This document shows, in pieces, positions 35,084-37,671 of a DNA stretch of 37,671 nucleotides. Made by a program: the position numbers and the translations under genes. Location: assembly GCA_025056555.1 (NCBI GenBank), contig JANWVZ010000014.1:1-37671 (forward strand), given 5' to 3'. The notes under the pieces were generated by a model that did no database searches, had not been told where the DNA came from, and saw nothing but the letters and a program-made list of their open reading frames with translations. This DNA comes from Gemmatales bacterium (GTDB taxonomy: Bacteria; Planctomycetota; Planctomycetia; Gemmatales; HRBIN36). Positions within the stretch are counted from its first letter, which is position 1. Each line of letters opens with the position of its first letter.

Positions 35084-35830
35084 TTACGCCTCGCCGAGAT
35101 CTTCTTCCTCGGGCCGCAGTTGGGCGTCTTTGTAACGGGCGGCGGTGACGATCACCTGGGCCGCAGCCTCGACGCCGAGGAAACTCGAATTGATGACCAG
35201 ATCGTACTGATGCACCTCGTTCGGGTCGGCGCCGAAGTGAGTCAGTACGAATTCCATCCTTTGCTGGTCGGTTTTGTGGACATAATCCCGAGCCTGATCT
35301 TCCGTGAGGCGGAGAAATTCGCTCATATAGCGGATGCGGTCGGGCAACGGCGCGACCACGCGCACTAACAGGGTGCTCCGCACCGGCAACAGGTAACCCG
35401 CGCCCCGTCCGAGAATGACGGCACGACCACGACAGCCGATCGCTACCAGCGCCTGCGCCAGCCGCTGAATTGAAGGATGATCGCTGAGTTGTCGTTTCGC
35501 CCTCAGCTGGTGCAGGTGGATTTCGGCCCAGGTGCGTGCTGCTTCGGGTAAGCCCGGCCAAAGTTCTTGTTCGAGGTGCTCTTCTTGAGCGAGGTATTCG
35601 AGTTTTTCCTGGTCGTAAAAGTCCCAATTCAGGAGCTGGGCCACTTTGCGGGCAATGGTGGCGCCGCGGCTGCCGGTTTCACGGCTCAGGCATACGGTCA
35701 GGTGCGACGGCGTGTAACCTTGCTCAGCCCATTCCTGAAGCCGTCCTTGAGCCGCGCGGATTTGTTCGACGAAACTGGTGTCCTCCGGGAAAAGTGAGGG
35801 TGTTACGCCAGTGGTCGGTCGTTCGCTCAC
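35084..35830 (-). CDS. Cytidylate-kinase-like protein
   Basis: A 248-residue P-loop protein of the cytidylate-kinase-like family. LTVCLSRETGSRGATIARKVAQLLNWDFYDQEKLEYLA resembles the family start ISRxxGSGGxxIAxxLA; the loop has no lysine, as is usual in this family. The later part has RAVILGRGAGYLL, LVRVVAPLPDRI and DLVINSSFLGVEAAAQVI. It may phosphorylate a nucleotide, but many members are uncharacterised. I chose GTG at 35830 because AGGAGG stands five bases before it; a GTG at 35836 overlaps that site. The phosphorylase gene follows after two bases. Confidence 0.8.
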   Translation of the reverse strand: MSERPTTGVTPSLFPEDTSFVEQIRAAQGRLQEWAEQGYTPSHLTVCLSRETGSRGATIARKVAQLLNWDFYDQEKLEYLAQEEHLEQELWPGLPEAARTWAEIHLHQLRAKRQLSDHPSIQRLAQALVAIGCRGRAVILGRGAGYLLPVRSTLLVRVVAPLPDRIRYMSEFLRLTEDQARDYVHKTDQQRMEFVLTHFGADPNEVHQYDLVINSSFLGVEAAAQVIVTAARYKDAQLRPEEEDLGEA

Positions 35831-35875
35831 GAGCACCTCCTGTTCTTGCCGGGGGCCTGGGCGCCTCAGATTCGC

Positions 35876-36700
35876 TCACAGGTTGGGATCAGCATATTCC
35901 CGGCGGGCAAAGAGCATAGCGCCCAGCCCTGTCCACAGTACGCTGGTGCCCAGGAGCACGCCTCGTGCCACACTGCCACTGGTCGCCTGAAACGGGAAAA
36001 GCGTGTCGGTGCTATTCGGTACCAGCCAGCCTGCCTCGGCCAGGAGCGAACGCAGGTAAAAGCTGATGCTGGCGCGACTGATCAACCCCGGCATATAGCC
36101 AATGAAGTTTTCGACCACGAAGACGTAAGCGATGCTCACCAGGGCGGCGCGACGGAAGACGACGCTGAAAAATACAAACAAAGTCAGATAAGCGAGGCCG
36201 CCCAGGGCTATCGGGACCAGCACGGAGACGGTGGCCCGCAGGGCGTCGGTGCCGGCAGCACTGGCCAGGGCAAGCGCTCCCCCTAGACTCATCAGAAGCG
36301 TCCACGGAACCGCCGCCAGCAGAAAGATGAGATAGACGGCGCTGCGGGGCATGGGCCGTAACAGCAGCCATAATAACCAGCCTTCTTCCCAGGCACCGCC
36401 CAGCACTTGAACCCCCGAACTGAGGCAAACCATGGGCATCAGGAAGCCGAGGTAGGCAGGCACCAACACTTCGGCGATGAAGTCGTCCGCCGGCCAGGGA
36501 CCACGCAGCCAACGGTGCGCTGCCACGCCACACAGTGCCAAGCCCAACAGGAGCAACACCACCAGGGTCTGCCACGTCCAGACCGGCTTACCCCAGGTGA
36601 GCTGCCAGACAGCACCAGGAAATCCCCACGGGGAGAAGCTCGCGGGCGCTTCCGTTCGCGATGCTAACCATTCCTGGCTCCCCCGCTTCCCCACATCCAA
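35876..36700 (-). CDS. ABC-2-type permease-like membrane protein
   Basis: A 274-residue membrane protein with about six hydrophobic segments (about 43-62, 76-98, 118-140, 158-181, 184-204 and 245-265). The stretch EEGWLLWLLLRPMPRSAVYL matches the coupling region of ABC-2 permeases, which usually reads T-x-R-P-x-x-R. No ATPase gene is adjacent, so its partner must lie elsewhere. The best start is a TTG at 36700 with GGAG nine bases before it; a GTG at 36694 is possible. No later in-frame start leaves the first membrane segment intact. The cytidylate-kinase-like gene follows after about 45 bases. Confidence 0.72.
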   Translation of the reverse strand: MDVGKRGSQEWLASRTEAPASFSPWGFPGAVWQLTWGKPVWTWQTLVVLLLLGLALCGVAAHRWLRGPWPADDFIAEVLVPAYLGFLMPMVCLSSGVQVLGGAWEEGWLLWLLLRPMPRSAVYLIFLLAAVPWTLLMSLGGALALASAAGTDALRATVSVLVPIALGGLAYLTLFVFFSVVFRRAALVSIAYVFVVENFIGYMPGLISRASISFYLRSLLAEAGWLVPNSTDTLFPFQATSGSVARGVLLGTSVLWTGLGAMLFARREYADPNL

Positions 36701-36752
36701 GTGTCAATTCTCCGCATCGAACCGGCTGCTGCTTCGCCGGTACCGCGCGACG

Positions 36753-36917
36753 CTATTTCTTGCTCTTCTTCGCAGCGGCCTTTTTTGTCTTCCTGGCCGA
36801 AGCGTTGCTTGAATTGCGGGACGCTGATTTGCCACTTTTCTTCTTGCCGCCGAAGATTGCCTCCCAGCCCTCAGCAAATTTGCGATTTTCCGAAAGCCCC
36901 ACGCGCACAATGGACAT
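36753..36917 (-). CDS. Small lysine-rich protein, planctomycete type
   Basis: A 54-residue frame with excellent signals: GGAGGAAGTGAGG just before the ATG and a sigma-70-like promoter upstream. The protein starts MSIVRVGLSENRKFAEGWEAIFGG and ends in a Lys/Ala/Ser-rich tail with KKAAAKKSKK. The head-plus-basic-tail form resembles short proteins I recall from several planctomycete genomes, none with a known role. The tail resembles histone-like or RNA-binding tails, so nucleic-acid contact is plausible. It may be the first gene of the following minus-strand run, 52 bases before the permease gene. Confidence 0.75.
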   Translation of the reverse strand: MSIVRVGLSENRKFAEGWEAIFGGKKKSGKSASRNSSNASARKTKKAAAKKSKK

Positions 36918-36965
36918 AGCCTCACTTCCTCCGTCGGACGGCCATCACGTTTGCATCTGTATTCT

Positions 36966-36993
36966 AAGATACCGCAGCTTACGCCAGGGTCAA
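36966..36993 (-). promoter_or_regulatory. Sigma-70-like promoter upstream of the small basic protein
   Basis: On the minus strand, TTGACC (36993-36988) and TATCTT (36971-36966) are 16 bases apart, matching the consensus at five and four of six bases. Transcription would begin near 36959, leaving a leader of about 40 bases to the ATG at 36917. Hexamer and spacer repeat those of the tetR operon promoter. Confidence 0.5.
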
Positions 36994-37163
36994 TCGAGCT
37001 ATGGTGAGGTGCTCGATACCTGTCCACCTGGGCATCCGATGAGCGAACCCGCGAACCGTTTTCTGTCACTACCGTCGGAACACCATCGTAAAATGACCAG
37101 AGGCGAGCTGAATGCCAGAAGAGGTTCTACGCGATTCTTTTGTTAATCTCCAGGAGGCTGCCG

Positions 37164-37671
37164 ATGAGCGAAATCCAGAACAATCGCGTCGAGCCACCAG
37201 CTGTTGCGGAATCCGAGGCGGCTGAGGAAGACAACGTCATCACCGACGTTTACAAATCTCGGGAAGAAACGCTGGAAGGCGCGGGAGAATCGGAGGCGGC
37301 CGTTTCTGACGACATGCCGCGTTTATCGCTGCAACAGCGCGTCAGTCAGCTCGAGGAGGTTTGCGAGGATTTGGGGCAACGCGTCTTGCGCCTGGAGTCG
37401 GAGTTCAGCAAGACTCGCGAAACCCGTCAAGACTTGCGAAGCCAACCCCCGGACCCCGATATTCAGGGTCATGTTCGAGCTGCACGTTCCTCCTGGCTCG
37501 TCGTGGAAATCGGACGCGATCTCATCTGGACCTGGCACATGTTCCGCGACGTCCGCTATCAGGTGAGCTGGACGACAATCTTCCTCGGACTAACGGCGCT
37601 GGTCTATCTGACGATCTGGCCTGCGGTGCGTTCCTGGATCGGTTGGGGTTGGTCTATTCCGATAATCAGTT
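37164..37671 (+). CDS. Coiled-coil membrane protein, incomplete at the right edge
   Basis: An open frame of 169 codons that continues past the window. CAGGAGG lies before the ATG. The first about 50 residues are acidic, then a heptad region (LSLQQRVSQLEEVCEDLGQRVLRLESEF, about 55-82) suggests a coiled coil. After a Pro-rich spacer comes SSWLVVEIGRDLIWTWHMFRDVRYQ and a membrane segment (about 138-157) with LGLTALVYLTIWPAV. It is not recognised. The form suggests a dimeric membrane protein with a cytoplasmic N-terminus. Confidence 0.75.
   Translation, partial: MSEIQNNRVEPPAVAESEAAEEDNVITDVYKSREETLEGAGESEAAVSDDMPRLSLQQRVSQLEEVCEDLGQRVLRLESEFSKTRETRQDLRSQPPDPDIQGHVRAARSSWLVVEIGRDLIWTWHMFRDVRYQVSWTTIFLGLTALVYLTIWPAVRSWIGWGWSIPIIS

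Noticed and set aside
35082-35627. In-frame extension upstream of the phosphorylase start
   Set aside because: It is a shadow of the cytidylate-kinase-like gene in another frame; the phosphorylase begins at 35081 with a ribosome site.
37036-37172. 12-base direct repeat CCGATGAGCGAA and a 35-codon frame at 37039
   Set aside because: ATGAGCGAA is a common gene start (Met-Ser-Glu); the first copy has no ribosome site and the frame is short.

Overview
The window looks like the chromosome of a planctomycete, probably Gemmatales-like. This is inferred from several features together: an extra segment in the catalytic domain of threonyl-tRNA synthetase, a membrane-anchored serine/threonine kinase next to an atypical sigma factor, a large FecR-like membrane protein with zinc-finger-like N-terminal repeats, and a 54-residue lysine-rich protein of a type I recall from planctomycetes. 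There are no tRNA or rRNA genes, no CRISPR array, no insertion sequence and no phage genes. Nearly all genes are complete; the last one runs off the right edge, and the first may begin before the left edge. Base composition drifts from about 47% GC in lines I counted on the left to 60-77% in lines on the right, and housekeeping genes share the drift.

Left part (1-8.6 kb): an ARPP-1 domain protein; a 541-base gap holding the relic of a duplicated gene end; a thrS-esterase operon on the minus strand; then, divergently, a four-gene operon of TetR regulator, FtsX/DevC-type permease, ABC ATPase and HlyD-type adaptor. A near-consensus promoter in front of this operon is overlapped by a 22-bp inverted repeat, so the regulator probably represses its own exporter operon.

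Middle part (8.6-24.7 kb): ftsK (converging on, and overlapping, the adaptor gene), trmL, a small unknown gene, a GT39 membrane glycosyltransferase, and a sigma factor-kinase pair preceded by a 31-base direct repeat. Next comes a tight plus-strand operon lipB-lipA-lipoyl-like-(small ORF)-tmk-holB, and on the minus strand pfkB, a clear intrinsic terminator, nusA and a zinc alcohol dehydrogenase. The lipoylation cassette is the oddest part. LipA keeps all its cluster ligands, but the LipB-like protein lacks both catalytic residues (Cys and Lys), and the small lipoyl-domain protein lacks the lysine that would be modified.

Right part (24.7-37.7 kb): a 734-residue FecR-like membrane protein; an M24 peptidase-accB-accC cluster for fatty-acid synthesis; a family 4 uracil-DNA glycosylase; a tail-anchored unknown protein; and a minus-strand run of small basic protein, ABC-2-like permease, cytidylate-kinase-like protein, purine nucleoside phosphorylase and RluA-type pseudouridine synthase. 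The window ends inside a coiled-coil membrane protein.
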